A stretch of DNA of 64,000 bases. Origin: Pseudomonas sp. 10-1B (lineage in GTDB: Bacteria; Pseudomonadota; Gammaproteobacteria; Pseudomonadales; Pseudomonadaceae). Under the pieces are notes generated by a model, which saw only the letters and a program-made list of their open reading frames with translations, was not told where the DNA came from and did not search any database. This document shows positions 33,842 to 42,507 of the stretch, in pieces. How positions within the stretch are numbered: the stretch's first letter is position 1; each line of letters begins with the position of its first letter. Both the position numbers and the translations under genes were made by a program. Where the stretch lies: contig NZ_JYKS01000015.1 of NCBI RefSeq assembly GCF_000935045.1, positions 338,617 through 402,616 on the forward strand, in the 5' to 3' direction.

Positions 33842-35731
33842 TCAACCAGCCCTGGGCAAATCCGCCAGCACCGCCTCGATCTCCCCCAGCACCGCCGGAT
33901 CATCCAGGGTCGAAGGCGGCACATAATCCTGCCCATCGGCTATCTTGCGCAGCACGGCCCGCAAGATCTTCCCCGAGCGGGTCTTGGGCAGCCGCTTCAC
34001 CAGCCGCACCCGGTTGAAACAGGCCAACGCGCCAATCTCCTCGCGCACGCTGCCCACCAGGTCCACCAGCAACTGCGACTCGGCAATGCCTTCGCCGTCC
34101 TTGAGTACCACCAGGGCCAGCGGCACCTGCCCCTTTATCTCGTCATGCACGCCAATCACCGCGCACTCGGCCACCGCCGGGTGCCGCGCCACCAAGTCCT
34201 CCATCTCGCCGGTGGACAGCCGGTGCCCGGATACGTTGATCACGTCATCCGTGCGCCCCATGATGTAGACGAACCCGTCATCGTCCAGGTAGCCGCCATC
34301 GCCGGTGTGGTAATACCCAGGGTAGGTGCGCAGGTAAGCCTGCAGGTAGCGCTCGTGGTCGCCCCACAGCGTCTGGCTGCAACCAGGCGGCAATGGCAGG
34401 GCGATAACGATCGAACCCTGGTGGTTGGCCCCCAGCAGGTGGCCGTCGTCATCCAGCACGCGCACGTGATAGCCCGGCACTGCCCGATTGCTCGACCCCG
34501 GCTTCGCCGCGCTGCCTTCCAGCCCCACGCAAGGCGCGGTGACCGGCCAGCCAGTCTCGGTCTGCCACCAGTGGTCGTGCACCGGCTTGCCACTGACCCG
34601 CTCCAGCCATTCGTGGGTGCTGGAATCGAGTTTCTCCCCGGCCAGGAACAGCTGGCGCAGCGAGCTCAGGTCGTACTTGCGAATCAGCTCGCCCTCCGGG
34701 TCTTCCTTGCGGATGGCGCGCATGGCGGTGGGCGCACAGAACAAGGCATTGACCTTGTACTGCTGCACGATCCGCCAGTAGGCCGAGGCGTCCGGGGTGC
34801 GGATTGGCTTGCCTTCGTAGAACACCGTGGTGCAGCCGCTCATCAACGGCCCATAGACGATCAGCGAATGGCCGACCACCCAGCCCACGTCGGAAATGCC
34901 CCACCATACATCGCCCGCCTGCATGCCGTAGATGTGGCGCATGGCATAGCACAGCGCCACGGCATTGCCGCCGTTTTCCCGGACGATGCCCTTGGGTTTC
35001 CCGGTGGTGCCGGAGGTGTACATGATATACAGCGGGTCCTCTGCATTCAGCTCCACCGGGGCAACCGCTGTGGCACTGGCCAATGCCGCCTGCCAGTCCA
35101 GGTCACGCCCCGGCTGCAGCTCAGCCCGCGCCTGCGGCCGTTGCAGCACCAGCACGTTGCGCGGCTGGTGCCGGGCCAACTGCAGGGCGCGGTCGACCAG
35201 CGGCTTGTATTCGATCACCCGATCGAATTCCAACCCGCAGGACGCCGTGAGCAGCAGCGTCGGCCGGGCATCGTCGATGCGCAAGGCCAGCTCGTTGGCG
35301 GCAAAGCCACCGAACACCACCGAATGCACCGCGCCAATCCGCGCGCAGGCGAGCATGGCCATGGCCGCCTGCGGCACCATGGGCATGTAGATGATCACGC
35401 CATCGCCCTTGTTCACCCCCAGTTGGCGCAGCAAGCCGGCCAGGCGCGCCACCTCGTCGCGCAGTTGGTGGTAGGTATAGGCCTGCTGCACGCCGGTCAC
35501 CGGCGAATCGTAGATCAGCGCCAGCTGCTCGCCACGGCCCTGCTCGATCTGGTGATCGAGGGCCAGGTAGCAGCTGTTCAGGCGGCCATCGGCGAACCAG
35601 CGGTGGGTGCCGTCGGCGTTGTCTTGCAGCGTGAGGGTAGGCTTGCGGTGCCAGGCCAGGTGCGCAGCCTGTTCGGCCCAGAAGGCGGCAGGGTCGGAAA
35701 TGGAATGGGCGTAGCTGTGCTGGTAGCTCAT
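33842..35731 (-). CDS. prpE: Propionyl-CoA synthetase (acyl-CoA synthetase family)
   Basis: This 629-aa AMP-forming acyl-CoA synthetase has the P-loop YTSGTTGKPKG, the core motifs WWGISDVGWVVGHS and WWQTETGWP, YYHTGDGGYLDDDGFVYIMG and the catalytic lysine region RLPKTRSGKILR. The length and the N-terminal pattern (ISDPAAFWAEQA) fit PrpE rather than AcsA, so propionate activation is the likely reaction. It feeds the methylcitrate cycle encoded at 46141-54884, although it is separated from that operon by about 10 kb. It is divergent from a LysR regulator 183 nt away. Confidence 0.85.
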   Translation of the reverse strand: MSYQHSYAHSISDPAAFWAEQAAHLAWHRKPTLTLQDNADGTHRWFADGRLNSCYLALDHQIEQGRGEQLALIYDSPVTGVQQAYTYHQLRDEVARLAGLLRQLGVNKGDGVIIYMPMVPQAAMAMLACARIGAVHSVVFGGFAANELALRIDDARPTLLLTASCGLEFDRVIEYKPLVDRALQLARHQPRNVLVLQRPQARAELQPGRDLDWQAALASATAVAPVELNAEDPLYIMYTSGTTGKPKGIVRENGGNAVALCYAMRHIYGMQAGDVWWGISDVGWVVGHSLIVYGPLMSGCTTVFYEGKPIRTPDASAYWRIVQQYKVNALFCAPTAMRAIRKEDPEGELIRKYDLSSLRQLFLAGEKLDSSTHEWLERVSGKPVHDHWWQTETGWPVTAPCVGLEGSAAKPGSSNRAVPGYHVRVLDDDGHLLGANHQGSIVIALPLPPGCSQTLWGDHERYLQAYLRTYPGYYHTGDGGYLDDDGFVYIMGRTDDVINVSGHRLSTGEMEDLVARHPAVAECAVIGVHDEIKGQVPLALVVLKDGEGIAESQLLVDLVGSVREEIGALACFNRVRLVKRLPKTRSGKILRAVLRKIADGQDYVPPSTLDDPAVLGEIEAVLADLPRAG

Positions 35732-35914
35732 ATCGAAGAAAACCCGGTACTTGTTGTTATTGAAGGGCGAACCTTGAGTATGGACCGCTACACCGCCGCC
35801 GCCATGGGACTAAAGTCACAACCGACCTGCAAATTTGCAGACAACGCAAAAGCGCGCCCCATAACGGTGCAAAGCCTCTAGAATAGGCCACCCCCTTCAG
35901 CCACCGAGCAGCTC

Positions 35915-36781
35915 ATGGATATCGATCAGGCCCGTACCTTCCTGGAAATCGTGCGTTGCGGCAGCCTGGTCGCCGCCGCCGAGCGCCTGTTCGTGTCACA
36001 GACGGCAATCACCGCCCGGGTGCAGCGCCTGGAGCAGCAACTGGGCTGCCAGCTGTTCGTGCGCAGCCGTAACGGCGCCAGCCTGACCAGCGATGGCGAG
36101 GCCTTCGTCAGTTATGCCAACCAGCTGGTGCAGACCTGGGAAGCGGCGCGCCGCGACCTGCCGCTGCCCGAAGGCTGCCAGCAGGTGCTGCACGTGGGTG
36201 GTGAAGTGAGCCTGGGCAACCCGATGATGCTCGACTGGGTCAGTGCCCTGCACCACGAGCTGCCCAGTCATGCCATCCGCAGCGAGGTAAGCGACGGCGA
36301 GTCGCTGCTGCGCAAGGTCGAGATGGGCCTGCTGGACGCCGCACTGGTCTACCAGCCGACCTACGGCCCGGGCCTGCAGGTGGAGCAGCTTATGGAAGAG
36401 AAGCTGATCCGGGTACGCCGGGTCGGCCAGCCAGACCCGTACATCTACATCGACTGGGGCGAGGCCTTCCGCCGCCAGCACGATGCCGCCCTGCCCGACT
36501 GCGCACGCCCGGCGCTGAGCTTCAACCTGGGCCCGCTGGCCCTGCAGTTCATCCTCGACCAGGGCGGCAGTGGCTACTTCCGCACGCGGGTGGTGCAGGC
36601 CTACCTGGACAGCGGGGTGTTCGAGCGGGTACCGCAGGCACCAGAGTTCACCTACCCGACTTTCCTGGTGTACCCGCGCAAACGCGACAGCGAAGCCCTG
36701 CAACAGGCCTTCGCCATCCTGCGCCGGCTGGTGGCCGCCGGCGCCAGTGACTGGTCACAACGCTGGGACCCGGTTATCTGA
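35915..36781 (+). CDS. LysR-family transcriptional regulator
   Basis: The 288-aa protein has an N-terminal LysR helix-turn-helix (DQARTFLEIVRCGSLVAAAE, RLFVSQTAITARVQRLEQQL) and a periplasmic-binding-like effector domain from about 90. The gene is divergent from prpE, which makes prpE the first candidate target (inference). A TAGAAT -10-like hexamer lies ~35 nt before the ATG. The 3' end overlaps the convergent HPP/CBS gene by 27 nt. Confidence 0.9.
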   Translation: MDIDQARTFLEIVRCGSLVAAAERLFVSQTAITARVQRLEQQLGCQLFVRSRNGASLTSDGEAFVSYANQLVQTWEAARRDLPLPEGCQQVLHVGGEVSLGNPMMLDWVSALHHELPSHAIRSEVSDGESLLRKVEMGLLDAALVYQPTYGPGLQVEQLMEEKLIRVRRVGQPDPYIYIDWGEAFRRQHDAALPDCARPALSFNLGPLALQFILDQGGSGYFRTRVVQAYLDSGVFERVPQAPEFTYPTFLVYPRKRDSEALQQAFAILRRLVAAGASDWSQRWDPVI

Positions 36782-37909
36782 AACCTGGGCTTTGCTGAGC
36801 AGTTGGCGCTTGAGGCCGGCGATCAGGTCGGTCTGGGTAATCACCCCTACCAGCTGGTCGGCATCGAGCACCGGCAGGCAGTGCAGGCCCTGCTCGCACA
36901 GCAGCGGCAACAGACGCTCCAGCGGGTGCTGGCTGCTGACGCTGATCACCCGGCGGCTCATCACCTGCTCCATGCGCACCACCTTGCGGCCGAACAGCCC
37001 ACGCCAGCTGAAGCGGCCACGCTGCATGGCCGGGCCAACCAGATCGCTGAGGCTGACGATGCCCACCAGCTTGCCCTGCTGCAACACCGGCAGGGTTTTC
37101 AGGTGGTGGCTGGCGAGCATTTTCCAGGCCTGCTCCAGGGTGGTGTGCGGCGTGGCGAACTGCACATCGCGCGACATCACCGAGGCCGCGGTGATACCAC
37201 CAAGGCTGCGCTGCAGGGCGTGCTGCTCGGTGGCCAGGATGATGCGTTCCAGCTCGTCACGGGTGACGTCGACGAACTCGCCCAGTTCTTCCAGGGCCTG
37301 GTCCAGGTCCTCGCCGCGGATGCCGACCCGCTCGCTGGGCAGCGGATCATGGGTGTGGTGCAGGTCCTTGCGCGGCATCGTGCCTTTCGGGTAGCGCACA
37401 CCGGTGAGGCGGTTGTAGAGGATCGCCACCGTCACCAGCACCAGCGCATTGAGCAGCACCGGCTCCAGCAGGTGGTCGCCCATGGCCGTCAGCCCCGAGT
37501 CGGCCAGCACCGCACTCACCGCCACCCCGCCACCTGGCGGGTGCAGACAACGCAGCAAGCACATCACCAGAAGCGCAATGCCCAGGGCGGCGGCGGCCAC
37601 CCACAGTTCGGCGCCGAAGCCCTGGCGCATGGCCAGGCCAACCGCACCGGCCAGGGCATAGCTGCCCAGCACCGGCCAAGGCTGGGCCAATGGGCCGGAA
37701 TGCACGGCAAACACCAACACCGCCGAAGCCGCCAACGGGCCGAGCAGGTGCAGGGCGATGCTTGGGCCATAGGCCATGCTGGTCAGCCAGCCGGCGAGAA
37801 ACAGGCCGATCAGCGCGCCAATACCAGCACGCAACCATTCTTTGGGGGGAATATTCAGGGGCGCCGGCAACAGCCGCTGCAGACGACTTTCGGAACGCGA
37901 GGCAGACAT
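36755..37909 (-). CDS. HPP-family integral membrane protein with tandem CBS domains
   Basis: The 384-aa protein has an N-terminal HPP domain with about four TM helices (residues ~28-170, signature LRCLHPPGGGVAVSAVL). Two CBS domains follow (about 240-300, TAASVMSRDVQFATPHTTLE; and 315-370, VMSRRVISVSSQHPLERLL). CBS pairs usually bind adenine nucleotides and gate transport or enzyme activity. Some HPP proteins are linked to nitrite transport, but the substrate here cannot be read. The gene is preceded by a structured leader with an intrinsic terminator. Confidence 0.88.
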   Translation of the reverse strand: MSASRSESRLQRLLPAPLNIPPKEWLRAGIGALIGLFLAGWLTSMAYGPSIALHLLGPLAASAVLVFAVHSGPLAQPWPVLGSYALAGAVGLAMRQGFGAELWVAAAALGIALLVMCLLRCLHPPGGGVAVSAVLADSGLTAMGDHLLEPVLLNALVLVTVAILYNRLTGVRYPKGTMPRKDLHHTHDPLPSERVGIRGEDLDQALEELGEFVDVTRDELERIILATEQHALQRSLGGITAASVMSRDVQFATPHTTLEQAWKMLASHHLKTLPVLQQGKLVGIVSLSDLVGPAMQRGRFSWRGLFGRKVVRMEQVMSRRVISVSSQHPLERLLPLLCEQGLHCLPVLDADQLVGVITQTDLIAGLKRQLLSKAQVSDNRVPAL

Positions 37910-38080
37910 GTAGGTAATCGGAATCTGTCGTTTTTCTGGTTAAAAAGAAAGCCCAGCCGAGGTGGCCTGGGCCTCGTATTGCGAGTGCAATATCACAAGG
38001 GGCTCCGTCCGTGGAAAGATGGAAACCGCAGGGTTTCGTGGGGGGGATTTTGCCGGGCGGGGCGCGATTGGGCTAATTCA
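37910..38080 (-). promoter_or_regulatory. Structured 5' leader of the HPP/CBS gene, candidate attenuator or riboswitch
   Basis: Read on the minus strand from a candidate promoter (TTGCAG at 38102-38097, 17-nt spacer, GAATTA at 38079-38074), the ~160-nt leader contains two perfect small hairpins. These are GAAACC-CTGC-GGTTTC (38037-38022) and ATTGC-ACTC-GCAAT (37991-37978). An intrinsic terminator then ends ~33 nt before the start codon. A terminator between promoter and gene implies conditional read-through. I could not match it to a known riboswitch class by eye, and a separate small RNA is an alternative. Confidence 0.45.
37942..37973 (-). terminator. Intrinsic terminator upstream of the HPP/CBS start codon
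   Basis: On the minus strand, GCCCAG and CTGGGC form the stem of a hairpin (37972-37951), extended by inner G-C pairs, and it is followed by TTTCTTTTT. The orientation is toward the HPP/CBS gene, not away from it. Confidence 0.7.
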
Positions 38081-38159
38081 AAAAAATGCGCCTGGACTGC
38101 AATTTTTTTGCAGTGGTGGTATGGCCATGGGGCTGCCTACCTACTGGCATAGGGTCTGC

Positions 38160-38375
38160 CTTGCAGCCCATCGCCGGCAAGCCGGCTCCCACAGGTACTG
38201 CACAAGGCTCAGACCTGTGATGATCCTGTGGGAGATTCTATGGTTTCTGGCAATGGCATCAGGGTTGCCAGTGCTCGCCGCTGCATATCTTGTGGCAAAC
38301 ACTTGTCAGCCCTGATGCGGCCTCTGTGGGAGCTGGCTTGCCGGCGATGGGCCGCACAGCGGCCCCGACATTATC
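38160..38375. repeat. REP-like elements between the HPP/CBS leader and the sensor kinase
   Basis: Elements include GCAGCCCATCGCCGGCAAGC followed by CGGCTCCCACAGG (38163-38195), a partial CCTGTGGGAG (38225-38234), and TGTGGGAGCTGGCTTGCCGG followed by CGATGGGCCGC near 38325-38356. The region carries no convincing gene. Confidence 0.75.
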
Positions 38376-39720
38376 GAGCCTTGCGTGGCAGATCGATGCT
38401 CACCCGCAGCCCGCCCAGCGGGCTCTCCAGCAAGGTCAGCTGCCCGCCCCAGGCCTCGACGATATCACGCACAATCCCCAGCCCCAGACCATGCCCGTCG
38501 ACCTGCTCATCCAGCCGCGAACCACGCTCCAGCACCTGCTGCCGCTGGCTCTCGGGGATACCGGGGCCGTCGTCATCGACCCACAGCTGATACCCCTCGG
38601 CATTCGGCGCAACACCCAGCCGCACTTCACTGTCGGCCCACTTGCAGGCGTTATCCAGCAGGTTGCCCAGCAGCTCCAGGACGTCCTCGCGGTCCCATGG
38701 CAACAGCAACCCAGGGGGCACATCGTTGGCCAGCAGCAAGCCCTCGCCGTGGATCATGCCCAAGGTTCCCAGCAACCCCGGCAACTCGGCGTCACAGTCG
38801 AACTGCGCGCCGGGCAGCGCATCCCCCGCCAGCCGCGCACGATTCAGCTCACGAGCCAAACGCTGCTGGATCTGCTCCAGTTGCTCGCGCATCTGCGCAC
38901 GGACCTCGGGCAAATCCTTCAGCCGTTCGCTGGACGCCAGGCTCAGCAACACCGCCAGCGGCGTCTTCAACGCGTGCCCTAGGTTGCCCAGGGCATTGCG
39001 CGAACGGCGCAGGCTGTCTTCGGTATGGCTGAGCAAGTGATTGATCTGGCCGACCAATGGCGCCAGCTCGCTGGGCACCTCGGCATCCAGCTGCGAGCGC
39101 TGGCCCTGCTGCAACTGGGCGATCTGCTGGCGCGCGCGCTCCAATGGCCGCAACGAGCGGGTAACGGTGATGCGCTGCAGCACCAGCACCAGGATCAGCG
39201 CCACCAGGCCCATGCCCAGGCCAATCTGCTGCATGCGCCGGAAGCCTTCGCGCACCGGTGAATAGTCCTGTGCCACGCTGATCGAGATGTCCTGGCCCAG
39301 GCGCCGGTAGTCGGCGCGCAGGGCCAGCAGTTGCTGCCCTTCCGGGCCGAGTTCATGGCTGTCGGACAGGCCCGGCGCGGCGGGCTTGGGCATATCCAGA
39401 TCCCACAGCGAGCGTGAGCGCCATGTGCGTTGGTGGAAGGTGCTCTGGTGAAGGGCGCCCTGGTCGAAATCGATACGGAAGTAGTAACCGGAAAACGGCC
39501 GCTGATAGGCGGCCGAGATGCGCCGTTCATCCAGTTGCAAGCCGGAAGGCCCGCGCACCAGCGCGACCAGCAGGTTTTCGCTTTCCTTGCGCAGGCCGTT
39601 TTCCAGATAGCGCTGCAGGCCGGCCTCGAACAGCCACAAGGTCAGTTGCGCCAGCACCACGCCCACTACCACCAGCACCGCCACCAAGCCCAGGCTCAGG
39701 CGCGCCTGGATCGACTTCAC
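38371..39720 (-). CDS. Two-component sensor histidine kinase (PhoQ-like class)
   Basis: The 449-aa product starts at GTG 39720, overlapping the regulator stop as GTGA. TM1 is at about 8-28, then a periplasmic sensor of about 130 residues, TM2 near 165-185, HAMP, dimerisation domain with [15 protein letters not shown] (His phosphoacceptor) and an ATPase domain ([29 protein letters not shown]). The GHALKTP form of the H-box is the one used by PhoQ-type kinases. The partner regulator and two PepSY periplasmic proteins precede it in the same operon. The signal is unknown, and metal ions or cationic stress would fit relatives. Confidence 0.9.
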   Translation of the reverse strand: MKSIQARLSLGLVAVLVVVGVVLAQLTLWLFEAGLQRYLENGLRKESENLLVALVRGPSGLQLDERRISAAYQRPFSGYYFRIDFDQGALHQSTFHQRTWRSRSLWDLDMPKPAAPGLSDSHELGPEGQQLLALRADYRRLGQDISISVAQDYSPVREGFRRMQQIGLGMGLVALILVLVLQRITVTRSLRPLERARQQIAQLQQGQRSQLDAEVPSELAPLVGQINHLLSHTEDSLRRSRNALGNLGHALKTPLAVLLSLASSERLKDLPEVRAQMREQLEQIQQRLARELNRARLAGDALPGAQFDCDAELPGLLGTLGMIHGEGLLLANDVPPGLLLPWDREDVLELLGNLLDNACKWADSEVRLGVAPNAEGYQLWVDDDGPGIPESQRQQVLERGSRLDEQVDGHGLGLGIVRDIVEAWGGQLTLLESPLGGLRVSIDLPRKAR

Positions 39721-40385
39721 TCGCCGCTCCCGGCGTAGATGTAGCCTTGCCCGCGGCGGGTCTCGATGACACTGCGGCCCAGCTTGCGCCGCAAGTGGTT
39801 GACGTGCACTTCCAGCACGTTGGAGTCGCGCTCGGTTTCGCCATCGTAGAGGTGTTCGGCCAAGTGACTCTTGGACAGGATCTGCTGCGGATGCAGCATG
39901 AAGTAGCGCAACAGGCGGAACTCGGCGGCAGTCAGCTGGACATCCACACCATCGCGGCTCACGCACTGGCGGCTTTCATCCAGGTGCAGGCCGGCAGCTT
40001 CCAGCTTCGGCTGGTTGGCCAGGCCACGGGCACGACGCAACAGCGCCTGGATGCGCAGTTGCAGCTCTTCGGGGTGGAAGGGTTTGCTCAGGTAGTCATC
40101 GGCGCCGGCCTTCAGCCCTTCGATGCGTTCGGCCCAGGAGCCACGGGCGGTAAGGATCAGCACCGGCGTGGCCAGGCCGGCGGCGCGCCACTGGGCCAGC
40201 ACTTCCAGGCCCGGCAAACCCGGCAGGCCGAGGTCCAGGATAATCAGGTCGTAAGGTTCGCTCTGGCCCTGGTACACCGCGTCACGGCCGTCGGCCAGCC
40301 AGTCCACGGCGTAGCCCTGGCGCTGCAGGCCGGCGATCAGTTCGTCGGCCAGCGGCACATTGTCCTCGACAAGCAACAGGCGCAT
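39717..40385 (-). CDS. OmpR-family response regulator
   Basis: The 222-aa protein has a receiver domain (LLLVEDN, phospho-Asp in [24 protein letters not shown]) and a winged-helix DNA-binding domain ([45 protein letters not shown]). It directly abuts the upstream PepSY gene and overlaps the kinase gene by 4 nt. Confidence 0.93.
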   Translation of the reverse strand: MRLLLVEDNVPLADELIAGLQRQGYAVDWLADGRDAVYQGQSEPYDLIILDLGLPGLPGLEVLAQWRAAGLATPVLILTARGSWAERIEGLKAGADDYLSKPFHPEELQLRIQALLRRARGLANQPKLEAAGLHLDESRQCVSRDGVDVQLTAAEFRLLRYFMLHPQQILSKSHLAEHLYDGETERDSNVLEVHVNHLRRKLGRSVIETRRGQGYIYAGSGE

Positions 40386-40700
40386 TCAGTCGTCTTCCTC
40401 GTCTTTGAGCAGGGCACCGGTACTGGCGTCGAGCTTGATCTCGCGCACCACACCTTCCGCCGTCAGCAATTCGACTTCATATTCGTAGCGATCATCGTCT
40501 TCTTCCAGCTCGGCCTCCAGTAAACGCGCCCCGGGGTAACGCCCCAGGGCGGTTTCCAGCAACTGTTCGAGCGGCAGGATGATGCCTTTCTGGCGCAGCT
40601 CCAGGGCTTCGTCCTGGTCAAGGTCGCGGGCAGCAGCCAGGGAGCATACGGCCAGCAGCGCAAGCGCAAGGTAGCGTGCCGGCCGCGGTAAATGGATCAT
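40386..40700 (-). CDS. PepSY-domain periplasmic protein (second)
   Basis: This small 104-aa protein has a signal peptide (YLALALLAVCSLAAARD) and one PepSY domain (LEQLLETALGRYPGARLLEA, YEYEVELLTAEGVVREIKLD). It ends in an acidic tail, KDEEDD. It overlaps the first PepSY gene by 1 nt (TGATG) and is followed immediately by the regulator gene. PepSY proteins next to two-component systems are thought to tune the sensor or bind a ligand. Confidence 0.87.
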   Translation of the reverse strand: MIHLPRPARYLALALLAVCSLAAARDLDQDEALELRQKGIILPLEQLLETALGRYPGARLLEAELEEDDDRYEYEVELLTAEGVVREIKLDASTGALLKDEEDD

Positions 40701-41008
40701 CAGTTGTCCCGTTCGTCCTTCAGCACTTCACCGGTCTTGGCGTCCAGGTCCACGTCCCATTCGACGTTCTGCGTGTCGCGCAGCTCGACCTTGTAGATGT
40801 AGCGACCGTACTCGTCTTCAAGTTCCGAATCGGTAACGGTGGCGCCCGGGTGCTTGGCCACGGCGGCGGCCTTGAGTTCGTCCAGCGACTTGATGGTCTT
40901 GGCGTTGACCAGTTTGACCACTTCATCGGGCTGCACGTCCTTGGCTAAGGCGGCATTGGCGCCCAGGGCAAGGGCGGCGGCGGTGAACAGGGCAGTCAAG
41001 GTTTTCAT
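40700..41008 (-). CDS. PepSY-domain periplasmic protein (first in operon)
   Basis: The 102-aa product is counted from the ATG at 41008 (AGGAGAAAAGAACG upstream). It has a Sec signal peptide MKTLTALFTAAALALGANAA with cleavage near ALA-K, then a PepSY domain (DELKAAAVAKHPGATVTDSE, YIYKVELRDTQNVEWDVDLD). It is about the same size as its neighbour and clearly paralogous. It is the probable first gene of the PepSY-PepSY-regulator-kinase operon. Confidence 0.9.
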   Translation of the reverse strand: MKTLTALFTAAALALGANAALAKDVQPDEVVKLVNAKTIKSLDELKAAAVAKHPGATVTDSELEDEYGRYIYKVELRDTQNVEWDVDLDAKTGEVLKDERDN

Positions 41009-41147
41009 CGTTCTTTTCTCCTGAAAACTGTGCAAGTTGTCTACGGGGTTAAGATTAACCACTGGTCCTTAATTCAACCTGAAAACGGGTGGCGGCATGA
41101 TAGCGCATGGGGACCGGGGGTTGCGTCATGGCCGCCGGGTGATCGCC

Positions 41148-41412
41148 GGAACATCTTCAGCGCCTATCAGATCGAGCGCCGCCCGCGCGGCGCTTCGCGG
41201 GCAAGCCCGCTCCTACGTTTGTTTCGGGCCAATTACGCCTGTGCCTGACGCGCGCGACCGCCTTATTTGTACGACGCAATATCCAGACATGCGCCAAGGC
41301 GTTCGCGTGCCAATGTCACAGGAATGACTGGCCCGAGACAAACGTAGGAGCGGGCTTGCCCGCGAAGCGCCGCGCGGGCGGCGCTCGATCTGATAGGCGC
41401 TGAAGATGTTCC
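41148..41412. repeat. Long inverted repeat (84-bp arms, REPIN-like) upstream of queD
   Basis: The arms 41148-41231 and 41329-41412 are reverse complements over 84 bp with one mismatch, around a 97-nt loop. Each arm combines an outer segment GGAACATCTTCAGCGCCTAT with a REP core (CGCGGGCAAGCCCGCTCCTA). It fills most of the 455-nt gap between the PepSY operon and queD. No transposase reading frame is present, so it is non-autonomous. Confidence 0.9.
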
Positions 41413-41463
41413 GACTAACTGGTAGACTGCACGCCATATTGATTCACACAGAGCTAACCCCGC

Positions 41464-41820
41464 GTGGAAATTTTCAAAGAATTCACATTCGAATCAGCCC
41501 ACCGCCTGCCTCACGTGCCTGCCGGGCACAAATGCGGCCGCCTGCATGGCCACTCGTTCAAGGTCGGCCTGCACCTGACCGGCCCGCTCGACCCGCACAC
41601 CGGCTGGATCCGCGATTTCGCCGAAGTGAAGGCGATTTTCAAGCCGATCTACGAGCAACTGGACCACAACTACCTGAACGACATCCCGGGCCTGGAAAAC
41701 CCCACCAGCGAAGTGATCGCCAAGTGGATCTGGGACCAGGTCAAGCCGCTGATGCCGGAACTGTCGAAAGTGCGCATCCATGAGACCTGCACCAGCGGCT
41801 GCGAATATACCGGCGATTGA
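41464..41820 (+). CDS. queD: 6-carboxytetrahydropterin synthase QueD
   Basis: This 118-aa PTPS-family enzyme has zinc-binding His in FESAHRL and LHGHSF, catalytic Cys in [10 protein letters not shown], the DFAEVK and LDHNYLND motifs and the C-terminal ETCTSGCEY. It converts dihydroneopterin triphosphate to 6-carboxytetrahydropterin in queuosine synthesis. The start codon is GTG. The remaining que genes are not in the window. Its promoter lies between the large inverted repeat and the start. Confidence 0.92.
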   Translation: MEIFKEFTFESAHRLPHVPAGHKCGRLHGHSFKVGLHLTGPLDPHTGWIRDFAEVKAIFKPIYEQLDHNYLNDIPGLENPTSEVIAKWIWDQVKPLMPELSKVRIHETCTSGCEYTGD

Positions 41821-41833
41821 AATACCGCAGCAG

Positions 41834-42430
41834 TCAGGCAGCCCCTATGCTCAGCACTTGCAGGTGCAGGTAACCATCTTCGCCCTGCTGCTCGCTGAGG
41901 TAGGGGAAATCGTCCTCAATCAGCCGCTTGACCGTCTTGCCATGCAGGCTGATCAAGCGCAGGTTGCTGACCCCCACGCCTTCACCGAGGAGCGAAACAT
42001 CCAGCCCATCCAGACGCCAGAGCATGGTGCCGGCGGCCAACGCATCATGGCCGACCGCCTCCCCGGCCGAATACAGTGCCAGATAGCCATTTCGACTGAC
42101 ATCCAGGCGGTGGCCGCACCGCTGCCAATGCGGATGGCTGTCTTCATCACGGACAGCGCGAATCTCAAAGTCGTATTCACCGTCAGTCTCGTAGCACCCG
42201 AACCAGAACAGCGTGCGGAACTTGCGACGCGCAATCACATACGGGGCTGCCCTCAAGTCGGTGTACTTGTCCACGCCTGCGTGTAGCCATCCGCCGCTGG
42301 TAAAGGGCGAATCACCATTCCCCGTATCACCGATGCGCGAGCCTTGAACCGGCTCTTGCGTACTGAAACCTGGCTGCCAGTACAGTTTGGCAATGAAGCT
42401 TTTCTCGGGCTGGAATTGGTAATGGCTCAT
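41834..42430 (-). CDS. Conserved hypothetical protein
   Basis: I do not recognise this 198-aa soluble protein. It starts MSHYQFQPEKSFIAKLYWQP, with no signal peptide or TM, is rich in aromatic residues (RKFRTLFWFGCYETDGEYDF) and has a mixed alpha/beta appearance. Reading-frame integrity, codon bias like its neighbours and a GAGGGACCAACTCC-type upstream region support it as a gene. It is convergent with queD. Confidence 0.65.
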   Translation of the reverse strand: MSHYQFQPEKSFIAKLYWQPGFSTQEPVQGSRIGDTGNGDSPFTSGGWLHAGVDKYTDLRAAPYVIARRKFRTLFWFGCYETDGEYDFEIRAVRDEDSHPHWQRCGHRLDVSRNGYLALYSAGEAVGHDALAAGTMLWRLDGLDVSLLGEGVGVSNLRLISLHGKTVKRLIEDDFPYLSEQQGEDGYLHLQVLSIGAA

Positions 42431-42507
42431 GGAGTTGGTCCCTCTTCGTTAGCGGAAAAGGAAGACATTAATGAGTGCCATGCAGCGCATACAGCCGGAA
42501 CCCGCTC

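Noticed and set aside
39720..39966. Longer start for the sensor kinase (531 aa)
   Set aside because: The extension is the out-of-frame 3' part of the response-regulator gene; the GTG at 39720 overlapping the regulator stop gives a normal N-terminal TM.
41097..41437. Small frames on both strands in the inverted repeat upstream of queD
   Set aside because: They encode the same residues on both strands because of the palindrome; they have no start context and reflect the repeat, not genes.
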